Source of the DNA: Sulfurospirillum sp.
GTDB lineage: Bacteria; Campylobacterota; Campylobacteria; Campylobacterales; QNZT01
DNA: 6,725 nt
Reading direction: 5' to 3'
Assembly: GCA_003978405.1 (NCBI GenBank)
Contig: QNZU01000093.1
Location: 1 to 6,725 of the forward strand
In this document: positions 5,838-6,725 of the stretch, one piece after another
Layout of the letters: each line of letters opens with the position of its first letter
How positions within the stretch are numbered: the first letter of the stretch is position 1
Position numbers and translations under genes: made by a program
Notes under the pieces: generated by a model
Told to the model about the DNA's origin: nothing
The model's input: only the letters and a program-made list of their open reading frames with translations
Database searches by the model: none

Positions 5838-6464
5838 TCAAACCTTCACCAAAACAACCACCCCATCACTAGGAATCACCAACTCCCCACCAAGATACTT
5901 AGCCAACCACTCAAAAGTTTTTGGAGTGAAAAAGTTTATATGGGTTAGGTCTCTTTTGTAGTACCAAGTTTTAAAATCCTCTACTCTAAAAGCAGTCATC
6001 AACCCCAAAACTCCACCTTTACCAAGCATACCCCACAATCTCTCTATCTCTTGCAAGGGGTGGTGTAAGTGTTCGATTACTTCGGTGCTTGTGATGAAGT
6101 CGTATCGTTTCTCAAAGACCTCTTTCTTGTCTGCGAAAAATATATCATAAATATCCATCCTAAAACCTCTTTGCTCCATCAGCTTTGAGAGTGTGGGTCC
6201 TGGCCCACTGCCAAAATCCAAACCCTTTGCACCCTCTTTGAGATAGTGTGAGAGTGGATCTAGAAGCCTATTTAGAAAATCACAATACCCTTGATCTTGC
6301 ATAGAGTTTTGATGATTTTGATACTTTTTGAACTCCTCATCTTTTGGGATATAAAATTTTGAGGGAACAAAAACCAAATCGCACTCTTTGCAGTGGTGAT
6401 ACTCTCTGTTTTCACTTGTGTGAAAGAGGGTGGTTTTTTCACTCCGGCAGAGTTTGCACTCCAT
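5838..6464 (-). CDS. Zinc-ribbon class I SAM-dependent methyltransferase
   Basis: With the start chosen here, the ATG at 6464, the protein has 208 residues. It begins with a four-cysteine ribbon (C3, C6, C25, C28: CKLC ... CKEC), which probably binds zinc, and continues as a Rossmann methyltransferase. GLDFGSGPGP (81-90) is the SAM-binding motif I, and STEVIEHLHHP (126-136) is the motif seen in Methyltransf_11/23 proteins. YYKRDLTHINFFTPKTFEWL (168-187) is a pattern I associate with the same group. Longer in-frame starts exist (ATG 6476, GTG 6494) but overlap the upstream gene and push residues ahead of the ribbon. The ATG at 6464 lies one base after the stop of the iron-sulfur subunit gene (TGATATG), implying co-transcription and coupling. 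The substrate is unknown. It converges on purN with a 16-base gap and no visible terminator. Confidence 0.85.
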   Translation of the reverse strand: MECKLCRSEKTTLFHTSENREYHHCKECDLVFVPSKFYIPKDEEFKKYQNHQNSMQDQGYCDFLNRLLDPLSHYLKEGAKGLDFGSGPGPTLSKLMEQRGFRMDIYDIFFADKKEVFEKRYDFITSTEVIEHLHHPLQEIERLWGMLGKGGVLGLMTAFRVEDFKTWYYKRDLTHINFFTPKTFEWLAKYLGGELVIPSDGVVVLVKV

Positions 6465-6465
6465 A

Positions 6466-6725
6466 TCAAAACCCATTGGGATCAAATCCACCACTCAAAA
6501 AGTCATCTCCACCACTACTAAATGTAGGATCACTATAACCTGCTTGAACACTCTTGGCTCTTAGCATCAATATATCATTTTTAGGGTCTATTCCTTGTGG
6601 GCATACGGCGGTGCATTCGCCACAGAGTGTGCAGTCCCACACCCCTTTTGTCTGGACTTTGTCGATGATGGTTTTGCTATCTTCAAGCCTTGTGTCACTG
6701 ACATATCGGTAGGCTCTTGTGAGTG
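6466..6725 (-). CDS. Succinate dehydrogenase/fumarate reductase-type iron-sulfur subunit, C-terminal part (5' end off the right edge)
   Basis: The last 85 residues are visible and match the end of SdhB/FrdB-type subunits: LTRAYRYVSDTR, then WDCTLCGECTAVCP followed by QGIDPKNDI. The subunit passes electrons between the flavoprotein subunit and quinone at the membrane. Classical B subunits have C-x5-C-x3-CP here, and the missing ligand leaves a [3Fe-4S] cluster. This protein has an additional cysteine in the x5 stretch, giving C-x2-C-x2-C-x3-CP, so a full [4Fe-4S] cluster is expected. That is a feature of non-classical (type E, SdhABEF-like) enzymes and HdrC-like domains. The tail FSSGGDDFLSGGFDPNGF is rich in Gly, Asp and Ser and ends at TGA (6468-6466). 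The 2Fe-2S domain is outside the window, so other fumarate-reductase-like B subunits are not excluded. Confidence 0.82.
   Translation of the reverse strand, partial: LTRAYRYVSDTRLEDSKTIIDKVQTKGVWDCTLCGECTAVCPQGIDPKNDILMLRAKSVQAGYSDPTFSSGGDDFLSGGFDPNGF

Noticed and set aside
5838..6464. Methyltransferase as the menaquinone 8-methylating enzyme (MqnK) beside a methylmenaquinol reductase
   Set aside because: MqnK-type enzymes are radical SAM (HemN-like) proteins. This one is a class I Rossmann methyltransferase with no radical SAM CxxxCxxC motif.
6272..6538. Short frames on both strands over the methyltransferase N-terminus
   Set aside because: Both overlap the well-supported zinc-ribbon methyltransferase frame and the end of the iron-sulfur subunit gene, and neither shows a motif.

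Overview
The window reads as AT-rich chromosomal DNA from a Campylobacterota (epsilonproteobacterial) organism, probably a sulfur-metabolising or anaerobically respiring genus close to Sulfurimonas, Sulfurovum or Sulfurospirillum. Three things point there: a PsrB/PsrC-type respiratory module, a succinate dehydrogenase/fumarate reductase B subunit with an extra cluster cysteine, and an exported protein rich in the bacterial D/E-X-N-X-S/T N-glycosylation sequon that Campylobacterota PglB enzymes use. The genus is inference only.

Left part (1-1218, minus strand): a four-cluster ferredoxin subunit (16 Cys) is followed one base later by an NrfD/PsrC-type membrane anchor that runs off the left edge. 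They form the electron-transfer half of a molybdopterin oxidoreductase. No catalytic subunit is visible, and none precedes the ferredoxin.

The region 1219-1465 is a divergent, very AT-rich promoter region. It holds a perfect 16-bp inverted repeat abutting a consensus -10 box, and a 10-bp direct repeat spaced 20 bp.

Middle part (1466-3719, plus strand): a 601-residue exported protein looks like an uncharacterised glycoside-hydrolase-type barrel with an inserted beta-rich domain, and carries seven bacterial N-glycosylation sequons. Four bases later comes a DUF523/TudS-family protein (GTG start) with the three cysteines expected to hold a [4Fe-4S] cluster.

Right-middle part (3882-5821, plus strand): bifunctional NAD(P)HX epimerase/dehydratase (nnr, GTG start) overlaps purN by 4 bases (ATGA). 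Both are housekeeping genes: nicotinamide-nucleotide repair and purine synthesis.

Right end (5838-6725, minus strand): the C-terminus of an SdhB/FrdB-type iron-sulfur subunit enters from the right edge. A small zinc-ribbon plus class I methyltransferase gene begins one base after its stop and ends 16 bases from the convergent purN. No RNA genes, CRISPR arrays, insertion sequences or convincing intrinsic terminators were found. The exported, probably glycosylated barrel protein is the least explained element.
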